Part shown: positions 57,628 to 64,000 of the stretch, in pieces
How the letters are laid out: the number at the start of each line of letters is the position of its first letter
How positions within the stretch are numbered: the stretch's first letter is position 1
NCBI GenBank assembly: GCA_038040325.1
Contig: JBBPIM010000005.1
Span: forward strand, 28,438 to 92,437
DNA: 64,000 nt
Source of the DNA: Mayfieldus profundus
GTDB taxonomy: Bacteria; Actinomycetota; Thermoleophilia; Solirubrobacterales; 70-9
Direction: 5' to 3'
Notes under the pieces: generated by a model
What the model was told of the DNA's origin: nothing
Databases searched by the model: none
What the model saw: the letters and a program-made list of their open reading frames with translations, nothing else
Position numbers and translations under genes: made by a program

Positions 57628-58254
57628 TTATGCCGAGGTCGCGGCGATCCCGAGGCGATCCCGGGCCTTCCGCACCGTCTGCGGTGCGGCGCCGAACTGG
57701 CAGGCGAGGTCGTGATCGCTGAGAGTCGGATCCGCGCGGAGGGCGGCCTCAACGCGGAGGGCCTGCCCCCGGCCCGACGCCGGAACTTTCGGGAGGCTGA
57801 GACGCAGCCGCACGCGGCGCGCGGTGTTCGCGGACGCGTCCGCCCTTGCGGCGACGGAGCCATTCGAGAGGGTTGGATCGGCCCGCAGGACCGCCGCTGC
57901 CCTCTCGGCCGCGGGGGCGCGACGCGGCTTCCGGATCGGTTTCGCCTTGACGGGCGCCTCCAGTTCCCCCCGGCGGATCATTCCGGCCCGCAACGGATGC
58001 GCCGACGCTATTGCAACCCCGGCGATCTTCGCGGCTTGACGCAGCGGGGTACCGCGCAAGAGTTCGAGGCGCAGGACGGCCGCGTTCCCGCCCCGCTGCG
58101 CCGCGTCCAGGCGGAGGCACGCGACGCAGCGCCCCTTTCGCCACCCTGCGGGGACGGGGATCGGCTCGCCGTCGAGGTTGCGGACCTCGACCTCGCATCC
58201 CTTACAGGTCCAGCGGCGGCGTCGCCGGGTCCGGGTCGCGGTCGCCGTCGTCAC
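57628..58254 (-). CDS. Zinc-ribbon and helix-turn-helix DNA-binding protein
   Basis: The 208-residue protein has an N-terminal two-CxxC zinc ribbon (RWTCKGCEVEVRNLDG, then GRCVACLRLDAAQRGG). Three helix-turn-helix-like units follow, the last two being direct repeats (RADPTLSNGSVAARADASAN and RADPTLSDHDLACQFGAAPQ). It ends a translationally coupled leftward operon (four-base overlap with the preceding gene). It is likely an element transcription regulator or DNA-packaging-related protein. Confidence 0.65.
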   Translation of the reverse strand: MTTATATRTRRRRRWTCKGCEVEVRNLDGEPIPVPAGWRKGRCVACLRLDAAQRGGNAAVLRLELLRGTPLRQAAKIAGVAIASAHPLRAGMIRRGELEAPVKAKPIRKPRRAPAAERAAAVLRADPTLSNGSVAARADASANTARRVRLRLSLPKVPASGRGQALRVEAALRADPTLSDHDLACQFGAAPQTVRKARDRLGIAATSA

Positions 58255-58484
58255 GCGCGGGCGTCGGCGCGGATACGGCCGGGGGGTTGGGGGGACTCGC
58301 CGTTCTCAAGGACGTCAAGGACGATCAGGACCGCGCCGCCACCCGGCAGCGGATCCCGGTGCGCCAGGACGCGGTGTTCGGGGGCGGGGCCGACGATCGC
58401 CACCCCGCAGCGAGGATCGGTCTCGTCTAGCGCCCTCTCGACGCGATCTCGCAAACTCGACGGGGCGGAAACCGTCGTCGTCAT
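58251..58484 (-). CDS. Small hypothetical protein
   Basis: The 77-residue product MTTTVSAPSSLRDRVERALD continues CGVAIVGPAPEHRVLAHRDP and GAVLIVLDVLENGES. It has an alpha/beta pattern without a known domain. It overlaps both neighbours by four bases, so it is part of the 60078-57628 operon. Confidence 0.6.
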   Translation of the reverse strand: MTTTVSAPSSLRDRVERALDETDPRCGVAIVGPAPEHRVLAHRDPLPGGGAVLIVLDVLENGESPQPPGRIRADARA

Positions 58485-58831
58485 TCCTCAGCGGCAACGT
58501 AGATTTTCGTCTCGCGGACCGCGGGCGAGTAGCCGGACGTGGTGTCGCCGCCGCGGATCAGAAGTTCGGCCGCGCGTAGCCGCGTCGCCCAGTCGGGGGA
58601 TCCGTCGCGGGAGGTCGAGTTCAGGGCGGACTCCAGGACGGCCCGCGCTGACGGGGACGATTCGAGTTTCGCCTCGCGCCTCTCCCTGACGAGGTCTTGG
58701 AACTCGGGCCTCTCCGCCCAGCGGCGCACGGTCCGCACGTCAACCCCGCACTCCTCGGCCGCTTCTTTCTGCGCCCGTCCCTGCGCGCCGATCAGTTCGG
58801 CGGCCCGCGTCTGTCGCGGGTCCAGCGTCAC
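58481..58831 (-). CDS. Small-terminase-like helix-turn-helix protein
   Basis: The 116-residue protein starts at GTG 58831 with an HTH of the phage small-terminase/homeodomain type: MTLDPRQTRAAELIGAQGRA, QKEAAEECGVDVRTVRRWAE, RPEFQDLVRERREAKL. A helical tail with RLRAAELLIRGGD follows. Phage TerS proteins of the phBC6A51 class look like this. No large terminase is encoded nearby, which is the arrangement of satellites that redirect a helper's packaging. The GTGA overlap with the previous gene supports the start. Confidence 0.6.
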   Translation of the reverse strand: MTLDPRQTRAAELIGAQGRAQKEAAEECGVDVRTVRRWAERPEFQDLVRERREAKLESSPSARAVLESALNSTSRDGSPDWATRLRAAELLIRGGDTTSGYSPAVRETKIYVAAEE

Positions 58832-59121
58832 TCCGAAAACTCGCCCTCGATCGCGCGGCGCCCGGCGTGTCGCTCGCGCTGCTTCCGCAGGGTCTCGATC
58901 GGATCGTCGGCACGGTCGCGGCGGGTGCTTTCCCCGAGGCGGTCGATCGCGTCGCGGCGGGCCTTCGCGACCGGCGAGGGGTCGAGGGCCTCGCGGACTA
59001 GGGCCCGGCGGAGGTATTCGCTGAGACTCAGTCCCTCGGCCCGTGCCGCCTTGCGGATCGCCTCGGCGAAGTCGGGCGGACTCCAGGCGCCGAGTAGCTT
59101 CTCCCCCGGGCGCGGCGGCAT
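58828..59121 (-). CDS. Ribbon-helix-helix-like small protein
   Basis: The 97-residue product MPPRPGEKLLGAWSPPDFAE continues AIRKAARAEGLSLSEYLRRA with the strand-helix-helix spacing of Arc/MetJ-type proteins. A charged helix follows (RDRADDPIETLRKQRERHAG). GGGG lies before ATG 59121. It overlaps the terminase-like gene by four bases. Confidence 0.6.
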   Translation of the reverse strand: MPPRPGEKLLGAWSPPDFAEAIRKAARAEGLSLSEYLRRALVREALDPSPVAKARRDAIDRLGESTRRDRADDPIETLRKQRERHAGRRAIEGEFSE

Positions 59122-59209
59122 GGCTACCCCCCGGCGACGGGGCGGGAGGTGAAGAGAGGATGCCCGCGGCCGTCGCGGGAGGTCCCCGCCGCCGTCGCAA
59201 CGGCGAAGC

Positions 59210-59716
59210 TCATCCCGTCGCGAGTGCCTCGCGGACCCGCGCGGGGTCGTCGCTGGCGAGGGCGTCGCGCATCTCGCGCATGTCGGAGGCGTCGGCCTCG
59301 GCCTTGAGGGCGTCGCCATGTTCGGTGAGGAAGTCTCGCCGACGATTCACGATTTCGGTTTTGGCGCGCTCCGCGTCGGCGAGTTCCACTTGAACGCGGG
59401 GATCGCGGGCGAACAGAAGGCCGCGACCGTGGGAGCGCGCGACTTCCAGGAGCAGCCCCTCGGTCTCGACCCGTTCGAGGAGCTCCAGGGTGAGGCGTCG
59501 GGCCTCCTCGGGGTCGGGGGCGCGCCGCTTCACCGCGACGGCGTGCCCGTACTGGTCGAGCGGTCGCGCCACGTCGGCCGCCGTCTCGATCTCGTGCCGG
59601 GCCGCGAAGCGGGCGCGGGAGAGGCGAGTCTTTGTTTCGGCGAGCGCGCGGTCGATCTTGGCGAGCTGGGACGTCGCGACGCCCTCGGAGTCCCTTTCCT
59701 CAGTGGCGACGGTCAC
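59210..59716 (-). CDS. Hypothetical coiled-coil protein
   Basis: The 168-residue product is mainly helical and charged: LAKIDRALAETKTRLSRARF, LTLELLERVETEGLLLEVAR, RAKTEIVNRRRDFLTEHGDA. No domain is recognised. It overlaps the 59713 gene by four bases (ATGA) and belongs to the same leftward operon. Confidence 0.6.
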   Translation of the reverse strand: MTVATEERDSEGVATSQLAKIDRALAETKTRLSRARFAARHEIETAADVARPLDQYGHAVAVKRRAPDPEEARRLTLELLERVETEGLLLEVARSHGRGLLFARDPRVQVELADAERAKTEIVNRRRDFLTEHGDALKAEADASDMREMRDALASDDPARVREALATG

Positions 59717-60078
59717 GGCTTGACCGGCTCGAACTCGGTTCCGGCCCCGGCGAAATAGTCCTCCAGGAGCTGCCGATAGGCCCGCCAGAACTCTGAATCC
59801 CGAGGCTCTGGCGGACGCTGCTCGTGGCTCTCGAACGCCGCGATTATCGCCCCGACCTGGAGTTGAAACTCGTGCACGTCGCGGGCCGGGCGGGGAACGC
59901 CGTCGGCGCCGATGGTCTGCAGGGGTGCGGCCGGTCCCTTCCGGACCGCGGACTCGCCGGGGATCGTCGGAGGGGGTCCTATGACGGTCCTGGCGGCCTT
60001 GTCGACCTGCGACCGTCTCGCGGCCTCTCGGAAAGCTGCGGCGCCTGCGCCCGGTTCTGTCCCGCTGAATCTCGGCAT
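59713..60078 (-). CDS. Hypothetical protein, first gene of the leftward operon
   Basis: The 121-residue product MPRFSGTEPGAGAAAFREAA continues TIGADGVPRPARDVHEFQLQ and DSEFWRAYRQLLEDYFAGAG. No family is recognised. It heads a run of six genes (to 57628) in which most neighbours overlap by four bases. Confidence 0.6.
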   Translation of the reverse strand: MPRFSGTEPGAGAAAFREAARRSQVDKAARTVIGPPPTIPGESAVRKGPAAPLQTIGADGVPRPARDVHEFQLQVGAIIAAFESHEQRPPEPRDSEFWRAYRQLLEDYFAGAGTEFEPVKP

Positions 60079-60167
60079 CGAGTTCTTAACTCGATGCTAC
60101 GTCCGGCGTGCGGGTCGGGTGAATCGGCGGAAACGGCTCTAGCAACCCAAAAACGGACACCCGGGTT

Positions 60168-60803
60168 TCAGGATTCGGTGCGCGCCACCCGCACCACCAG
60201 CTCCTCCACGTACTCGTCCACGTCCTCGGGAATCTCGTCCGCCTGCACCTTCGCCCGTACCGGCACCCGCGCCTCGCCCTGTCCGGGGTCCGGGACGTTG
60301 ACGTGGAACGTGAAGTAGAGCGCGTAGTGCGGCTTGATGCCCACCTCCGGGATCGTCCGAGAGAGGTATTTCGCCGGGTAGTCCCGTTCGCCGTCCTTCA
60401 GCACGTCCCACCCCGACGCTGGCGCCGTGGAGCCTGGGCCGTCCGGGTGGTCCTCTCCGTTGGGGCCGCACCAACGCACGGATTCCAGGTGGTCCGGCAC
60501 CAGGACATTGACGAGGGTGGCCCCAGCGGCGCGGTCGCCCACGTTCTTGATCCCGACAACCACCCGGACGTTCATCACGTTCCCTTCGGTCAGGATCAGC
60601 CCTCCCCAGTTAGCCCTGCCAGGGTGCGGCGTCAGGGTGACGCGGAAGCGGGCGCGGGCGCGCCGCTCGCGCCGCTCGTCACGGTGCCGGGCGATGGTGA
60701 TACCCAGCCCAATAGCAGCGATTACGAGACCTCCGGCTCCGAAAAAGAACGCGGGTTCGACCCCGGTAATGGTGATGGCGGAAACCCCGGTCACGGGTCG
60801 CAT
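60168..60803 (-). CDS. Single-pass membrane protein with beta domain
   Basis: The 211-residue protein has one N-terminal membrane helix (FFFGAGGLVIAAIGLGITIA), a basic stop-transfer (RHRDERRERRARARF) and a cytoplasmic-side beta-rich domain (NVMNVRVVVGIKNVGDRAAG, HYALYFTFHVNVPDPGQGEA) resembling an immunoglobulin-like fold. ATG 60803 or an in-frame ATG/GTG slightly downstream may be used. It is the gene closest to attR. No family is recognised. Confidence 0.6.
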   Translation of the reverse strand: MRPVTGVSAITITGVEPAFFFGAGGLVIAAIGLGITIARHRDERRERRARARFRVTLTPHPGRANWGGLILTEGNVMNVRVVVGIKNVGDRAAGATLVNVLVPDHLESVRWCGPNGEDHPDGPGSTAPASGWDVLKDGERDYPAKYLSRTIPEVGIKPHYALYFTFHVNVPDPGQGEARVPVRAKVQADEIPEDVDEYVEELVVRVARTES

Positions 60804-60811
60804 CGTAGGGC

Positions 60812-60867
60812 TGAGAACGGAGTGAGAACGGACCCATGCCGAACCGGACGGACCCGGGCCGAACCGC
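60812..60867. repeat. Repeats beside attR (TGAGAAC pair and 20-bp tandem repeat)
   Basis: TGAGAAC at 60812 and 60823 (11-base period) is followed by two tandem 20-base units at 60828-60847 and 60848-60867 (ACGGACCC..GCCGAACCG, differing at about four positions). The 12-mer GAGTGAGAACGG at 60820-60831 also occurs near attL at 48111-48122. These are candidate integrase arm-type or Xis sites. Confidence 0.5.
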
Positions 60868-60937
60868 CGCCCCCCTACTCCGCGTGCCAGAGCCGAAAGT
60901 CGGACTCCGGCGGATTCAGCCGGACTCGGGGCGCGCG

Positions 60938-60982
60938 ATCATAATCCGCGTGTCGGGGGTTCAAGTCCCTCCTCCGGCATCG
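60938..60982 (+). repeat. attR (isolated tRNA 3' half)
   Basis: This copy of the tRNA 3' part, from anticodon loop to three bases past the gene, has 44 of 45 bases identical to 48009-48053. No 5' half precedes it, so it is not a tRNA gene. It marks the right end of the element. Confidence 0.93.
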
Positions 60983-61030
60983 TCGTCTAACCCTCATGGG
61001 AGTCTGCGGAACTCGACCGGCGCGCGTCGC

Positions 61031-61067
61031 AAAAGAAGCCGTGCCCGGTGCAGGACCGGGCACGGCT
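61031..61067 (-). terminator. Intrinsic terminator reading leftward
   Basis: A perfect 13-bp stem (AGCCGTGCCCGGT at 61037-61049 with 61055-61067, five-base loop) is followed on the minus strand by TCTTTTG. It lies 225 bases downstream of the cyclic-nucleotide-binding gene and would end its transcript, or that of the short frame at 61090-61137. Confidence 0.85.
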
Positions 61068-61292
61068 GGGCAGGGGAGGCTCGATGGCCTCATGCGAAGT
61101 CCGCGGTCCAACCTGCGCGAACTTCGGTGTGTCCCATCCTCAGCTTCCCCGGAATAGCATGACCTAAACCCGATCCGCCCGCCGTGCGTTTTGCAGCGGA
61201 TTCCGAAGCTCTACCGAGCCGCCGAGCGGCTCGAGCACCCAATTTCATACGGCGTCGTGCCAAGCGGCCGCTGATCGGCCCCCGAAGGGCCG
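61068..61292. other. Gap with a 15-codon leftward frame
   Basis: The interval has no ordinary gene. On the minus strand 61137-61090 encodes MGHTEVRAGWTADFA with GAGG just upstream, and it ends 23 bases before the terminator stem. It might be a leader peptide or chance. A GC-rich hairpin (CGGCCCTTCGGGGGCCG on the minus strand, about 61265-61281) follows the gene stop at 61293. Confidence 0.3.
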
Positions 61293-61679
61293 CTACCCGC
61301 CGCGCTCTTCGGAGAGCTTGGCGATCTGCTCGTAGACGTGCGGGAGCTTCTTCTTCATCCGCTGCAGCTCCCAGTTCTCGATCTTGATCAGCTTGACCCG
61401 CGAGGTGGCGGTGACGGTCGCGGTGCGCTTCTCCTTCTCGATCAGCCCGACCTCCCCGAAGATGTCCCCGGTTCCGAGCTCGCCGACCTTTTCACCGTTG
61501 CGCGTCACCTCAGCGGTTCCCTCCTCGATCGCCATGAAGGTGTTGGCGAAATCGCCCTCCTTGACGATCACCTTCCCCTCCGGCACCTCCTCGCTGGTGG
61601 CGAAGGTGGTCACCACCGTCAGGTCCTCCTCGGGGACGTCGGCGAATATCGCAATCCTCTTCAGCTGGCTGGCGTCCAT
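61293..61679 (-). CDS. Cyclic nucleotide-binding domain protein
   Basis: The 128-residue protein is a single CNB domain: LKRIAIFADVPEEDLTVVTT, VKEGDFANTFMAIEEGTAEV, GELGTGDIFGEVGLIEKEKR (phosphate-binding cassette, Gly-Glu), TATVTATSRVKLIKIENW. There is no HTH or enzyme domain. The usual cassette Arg is replaced in the EKEKRTATV stretch, where an Arg is still nearby. GAGGAGAGGAG precedes ATG 61679. Binding to cAMP is plausible but untested. Confidence 0.85.
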   Translation of the reverse strand: MDASQLKRIAIFADVPEEDLTVVTTFATSEEVPEGKVIVKEGDFANTFMAIEEGTAEVTRNGEKVGELGTGDIFGEVGLIEKEKRTATVTATSRVKLIKIENWELQRMKKKLPHVYEQIAKLSEERGG

Positions 61680-61768
61680 CGCTCCTCTCCTCTGCCTCTT
61701 CGGGACAAGCGCTGGGCTCAACCTATCCGATCCGGCGGCGCCGAGGTGTCCGTAACCTTCCGTGCCCG

Positions 61769-62326
61769 ATGAGAGCGCGAAACCTCATCTACCTGGCTGG
61801 GGCCCTGCTCGTCGGCGGTGCGGTCGCAAGCGCGGTGCTGATGAAGGGCGCGGAGCGCCACGTCGTCGAGACCGAGGTCCCCGGCGAGCCGTACATCGAC
61901 GTGATCTCGCCGCGCGACGGCTCCAAACCGGAGGACAACTCGGTCGTGGTCAAGGTTCGCGTGCACAACTTCAAGCTGGCCCCGGCCAAGTTCGGCGAGG
62001 CGCCGGAGCTGGGCGAGGGGCACATCCGCTTTTCGCTGAACAAGACGCCCGAGGACGTCGACGAGTCCGAGCTAGAGGAGGCCGCGACCAACCCGATCGG
62101 CAGCGGGAAGGTGGTGGGCCGCTCATTCGACCTTCCCCAGTACTCCGGCCCGAACGGCACCCTGGCCGAGCGGATCGGCTCGGCCGAGAAGTACTCGCCC
62201 GCCACCCTGCCCGAGATCTACTACCACAGCCTCCCGGTGGGGCTCTACCGGCTGGTGATCACGCTGGCGCGCAACGACGGCACCTCGACCGGATTTCACG
62301 GGGTCACGCACTTTCGAGTCGAATAG
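61769..62326 (+). CDS. Exported protein of unknown function
   Basis: The 185-residue protein has an N-terminal signal/anchor (LIYLAGALLVGGAVASAVLM) and a beta-rich domain (EPYIDVISPRDGSKPEDNSV, VVKVRVHNFKLAPAKFGEAP, GLYRLVITLARNDGTSTGF) resembling an immunoglobulin-like DUF found in Thermoleophilia. It is divergent from the CNB gene (89 bases between starts). No enzyme motif. Confidence 0.7.
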   Translation: MRARNLIYLAGALLVGGAVASAVLMKGAERHVVETEVPGEPYIDVISPRDGSKPEDNSVVVKVRVHNFKLAPAKFGEAPELGEGHIRFSLNKTPEDVDESELEEAATNPIGSGKVVGRSFDLPQYSGPNGTLAERIGSAEKYSPATLPEIYYHSLPVGLYRLVITLARNDGTSTGFHGVTHFRVE

Positions 62327-62339
62327 GTCTCCTGGGCGT

Positions 62340-63344
62340 CTATCGCCGCAGCATGCGGCGCGGCACGTCGAGGAACTCGATCGCGTCCGAGAACGCGAAG
62401 CCGGGGTCGGGACCGCCCTCGATCGCGTAGACGCGGCGGCCCAGCGAAGCGCCGCCGAGCCCGTGGCGCGGCGTGCGCATCCCCGGCAGGCGGCGCCAAC
62501 GGTCCTCCGTGGGGTCGAAGAGCTCGACCGGCCTGATCGTGGTGCCTGCGGGGGTCAGCTCCTCGCCCCCGAAGACGACGAGCTTGCCCCGCACACGGGC
62601 GGCGGCGATGCCGCTGCGCTTGGTCGTCAGCGGCGACAGTCGCGTCCACCTGCGGTCGGCCGGGTCGTAGCCCTCGACCGTGCGCAGGTTCTTTCCCCCG
62701 TCACGACCGCCGAACACGTAGAGCTCGCCGCCCGCGGCGCCCGCGGCAATGTGCTCGCGGGGCACGTCCATCGAGGGGGCCGCCTTCCAGTCGCCGGATG
62801 CGACGTCGTAGACCTCGAGAGTGGTGCGCGCGCCCCCGCCGGCGGCTCCCCCGACTGCGTACAGCTTGCCGCGGATCGCCGCCAGGCCGGCCGCCGCGCG
62901 GGGCGTCGGAGATTCGGGCAGCAGCGACCAGTCGCCCGTCTTCGGGTCGTAGCGCTGGAGAGCGCCGGTGACCGGGCCGAAGTTGCTGTCGGTGTAGCCG
63001 CCATACACGTAGAGCTTGCCGCGCAGCGCCGCAGCAGCGGCATGATTCACCGCGATCGGCATCGGCGCGAGCTGGGTCCAGCGGTCGCGGTCGATCTCGT
63101 AGCGCTCGACCGCGTCGGTCGTCTCGGTGGAGGGAAGAAAGCCGCCCACGGCGTAGATCGAGCCCCCCACCCGGGCAGCGCTCACCTCGGTGCGGGAGAG
63201 GTTGGCGTCGGAAAGCGCGCGCCAGCGCTTGCTGCTCGACGTGGCGGCGGTGCCGCCCTCGCTGTCTCCGGCGCAGGCGGCGCCGCCGGCGGCCAGAAGC
63301 ACGGCGGTGAGCACGGCGGCGGGCGCAAGTCGCCTAGCGGTCAT
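62340..63344 (-). CDS. Secreted Kelch-repeat protein
   Basis: The 334-residue protein has a lipoprotein-like signal (AAVLTAVLLAAGGAACAGDS) and about six Kelch repeats (VGGSIYAVGGFLPSTETTD, RGKLYVYGGYTDSNFGPVT, RGKLYAVGGAAGGGARTTL, GGELYVFGGRDGGKNLRTV, RGKLVVFGGEELTPAGTTI, GRRVYAIEGGPDPGFAFSD). These would form a beta-propeller. Ligand unknown. ATG 63344 lies inside the 3' end of the small four-Cys gene. Confidence 0.9.
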   Translation of the reverse strand: MTARRLAPAAVLTAVLLAAGGAACAGDSEGGTAATSSSKRWRALSDANLSRTEVSAARVGGSIYAVGGFLPSTETTDAVERYEIDRDRWTQLAPMPIAVNHAAAAALRGKLYVYGGYTDSNFGPVTGALQRYDPKTGDWSLLPESPTPRAAAGLAAIRGKLYAVGGAAGGGARTTLEVYDVASGDWKAAPSMDVPREHIAAGAAGGELYVFGGRDGGKNLRTVEGYDPADRRWTRLSPLTTKRSGIAAARVRGKLVVFGGEELTPAGTTIRPVELFDPTEDRWRRLPGMRTPRHGLGGASLGRRVYAIEGGPDPGFAFSDAIEFLDVPRRMLRR

Positions 63345-63510
63345 CCTCGCGCTCGTAGCCGCGGCATTCCCTGACCGGCAGCCGTGGGTAGCGGGGATAG
63401 GCAGGGTCGGTGCGGGAGCGCTCGCACAGCGAGAACGTCGATCCGCGCGTGTTGGGGACGAGTCGCTGGTGCCTGCAGGTGTCGCAGAGCCCGGCCGCTG
63501 GCCTTCCCAT
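63334..63510 (-). CDS. Small four-cysteine protein
   Basis: The 58-residue frame reads MGRPAAGLCDTCRHQRLVPN, TRGSTFSLCERSRTDPAYPR, YPRLPVRECRGYEREDDR. The CxxC, C and C spacing with FSLC and YPRLPVxxCxGYE is a conserved pattern of tiny actinobacterial zinc-ribbon-like proteins. It overlaps the Kelch start by 11 bases, indicating coupling. Confidence 0.75.
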   Translation of the reverse strand: MGRPAAGLCDTCRHQRLVPNTRGSTFSLCERSRTDPAYPRYPRLPVRECRGYEREDDR

Positions 63511-63586
63511 GCGGGAAGTATGGCCCCATGGCCGCGTCTCACCATTGGGGCACGGCCGGATGGCGGGCGGGGGGCGGTCTTACTTC

Positions 63587-63598
63587 ACTTTGTAAAGT
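63587..63598. promoter_or_regulatory. Palindromic operator candidate before the ABC exporter gene
   Basis: ACTTTGTAAAGT is a perfect 12-base inverted repeat in an AT-rich patch five bases before ATG 63604. Its position over the expected start of transcription suggests a repressor site, such as for a MarR/PadR-type regulator. Confidence 0.45.
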
Positions 63599-63603
63599 TA
63601 GGG

Positions 63604-64000
63604 ATGATGCAGACGTTCCGTCGCCTGCTGGGGTTCCTGCGACCGTACCGCCGCGAGCTGTGGGGGTCGCTGGTCTTCGCCTGGCTGGCGATGGGGATGA
63701 CGGTGCTGATCCCGTGGCTGGTCGGGCAGGCGGTGAATGCGATCGAGGATCAGCAGCGACCCGACCTGCTCCCGCTGGCGCTGGTGATCCTGGGAGCCGG
63801 TGTGCTGCGGCTCGGCCTCACCCTCGTACGCCGCCTCGTCGCGGGCAGGGTGTCGCTCGCGGTCGAGTTCGATCTGCGCGAGCGGTTCTACCGGCACCTG
63901 CAGATGCTCGAGCTGGAGTTCTTCGATCACCAGCAGACGGGGCAACTGATGTCGCGGGCGACGGTGGACCTGCAGTCGATCCGCTTCTTCCTCGGCTACG
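63604..64000 (+). CDS. ABC exporter, N-terminal transmembrane part (3' end outside window)
   Basis: The visible 132 residues start MMQTFRRLLGFLRPYRRELW and contain two membrane helices (LVFAWLAMGMTVLIPWLVGQ, LLPLALVILGAGVLRLGLTL). The intracellular coupling region reads EFDLRERFYRHLQMLELEFF, DHQQTGQLMSRATVDLQSIR. This is the typical start of a type IV (MsbA/LmrA-like) ABC transporter with fused ATPase, which would lie beyond the window. ATG 63604 or 63607 starts it. Confidence 0.9.
   Translation, partial: MMQTFRRLLGFLRPYRRELWGSLVFAWLAMGMTVLIPWLVGQAVNAIEDQQRPDLLPLALVILGAGVLRLGLTLVRRLVAGRVSLAVEFDLRERFYRHLQMLELEFFDHQQTGQLMSRATVDLQSIRFFLGY

Larger units (their letters stand above)
48009..60982. 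mobile_element. Integrated element (~13 kb) in a CAT-anticodon tRNA gene
   Basis: A 45-bp direct repeat (48009-48053 and 60938-60982, one mismatch) bounds the element. The left copy completes the tRNA and the right copy is an isolated tRNA 3' half. Inside are a tyrosine integrase, an excisionase-like protein, iteron-like repeats, a Rep-like ATPase, a ribbon-helix-helix regulator, small-terminase-like and DNA-binding proteins, and envelope cargo. No structural phage gene, large terminase, relaxase or mating-pair gene is seen. This suggests a phage satellite or mobilisable island dependent on a helper. GC content is similar to the host, but the genes are shorter and more often unrecognisable. 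Confidence 0.92.

Noticed and set aside
48009..60982. A complete prophage or ICE
   Set aside because: No gene for capsid, portal, tail, large terminase, lysis, relaxase or type IV secretion is recognisable in the interval.

Overview
The window is high-GC bacterial DNA. Its core gene blocks match the actinobacterial order tlyA-nadK-recN-steA-steB-pyrG-nudix-xerD and alaS-ruvX-mltG-aroE-aroC-aroKB-aroQ-pepQ-efp-nusB. Together with the SnoaL-like protein starting MSQENVE, DUF5946, SPW and DUF1905 families, this suggests the class Thermoleophilia (Solirubrobacterales or Gaiellales). That placement is inferred from gene content, not from a phylogeny.

Region by region: (1) 1-17.3 kb is a long leftward housekeeping block: recO, a P1-type peptidase, mutM, a lipoprotein, xerD, an ADP-ribose-type nudix hydrolase, a DUF3866 protein and an M20 peptidase. 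It continues with pyrG, a MraY-like glycosyltransferase, the SteB/SteA cell-separation pair, recN, nadK and tlyA. It is interrupted by a rightward DUF1326-DUF2182 pair with a good promoter. (2) 17.4-23.2 kb is accessory. It holds an SPW membrane protein behind a CRP-type operator, a decayed phage-type integrase, a GT-C-like membrane protein, the 3' half of a tRNA left as an integration scar, a duplicated terminator module, and rearranged fragments of SnoaL and DUF1905 genes. (3) 23.2-47.9 kb returns to core functions: isoprenoid precursors (dxs, polyprenyl synthase), xseB, nusB, efp, and the shikimate pathway (aroQ, a fused aroKB, aroC, aroE). It also holds an HtrA-like protease, mltG, ruvX, alaS, an IscU-MnmA fusion, aspS, hisS and a formimidoyltransferase-like gene. 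A structured RNA candidate lies at 42.39-42.54 kb.

(4) 48.0-61.0 kb is a roughly 13-kb integrated element in a CAT-anticodon tRNA gene. It is bounded by a 45-bp direct repeat (44/45 identical) that starts in the anticodon loop. It carries a tyrosine integrase, an excisionase-like HTH protein, iteron-like repeats beside a Rep-like ATPase, a ribbon-helix-helix protein and a leftward operon with a small-terminase-like HTH gene. No capsid, portal, large terminase, relaxase or conjugation gene is visible. The layout resembles a phage satellite (PICI-like) or another non-autonomous integrative element. Its cargo includes a compact six-gene operon of envelope proteins: a secreted Excalibur-SNase nuclease, a voltage-gated-type K+ channel, a DUF4177-like protein, a small membrane protein, an Excalibur lipoprotein and a second lipoprotein. 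I regard this element and its envelope operon as the best candidate for an undescribed system.

(5) 61.0-64.0 kb is chromosomal again: a cyclic-nucleotide-binding protein, two secreted proteins (one Kelch), a small four-Cys protein and the start of an ABC exporter preceded by a palindromic operator.
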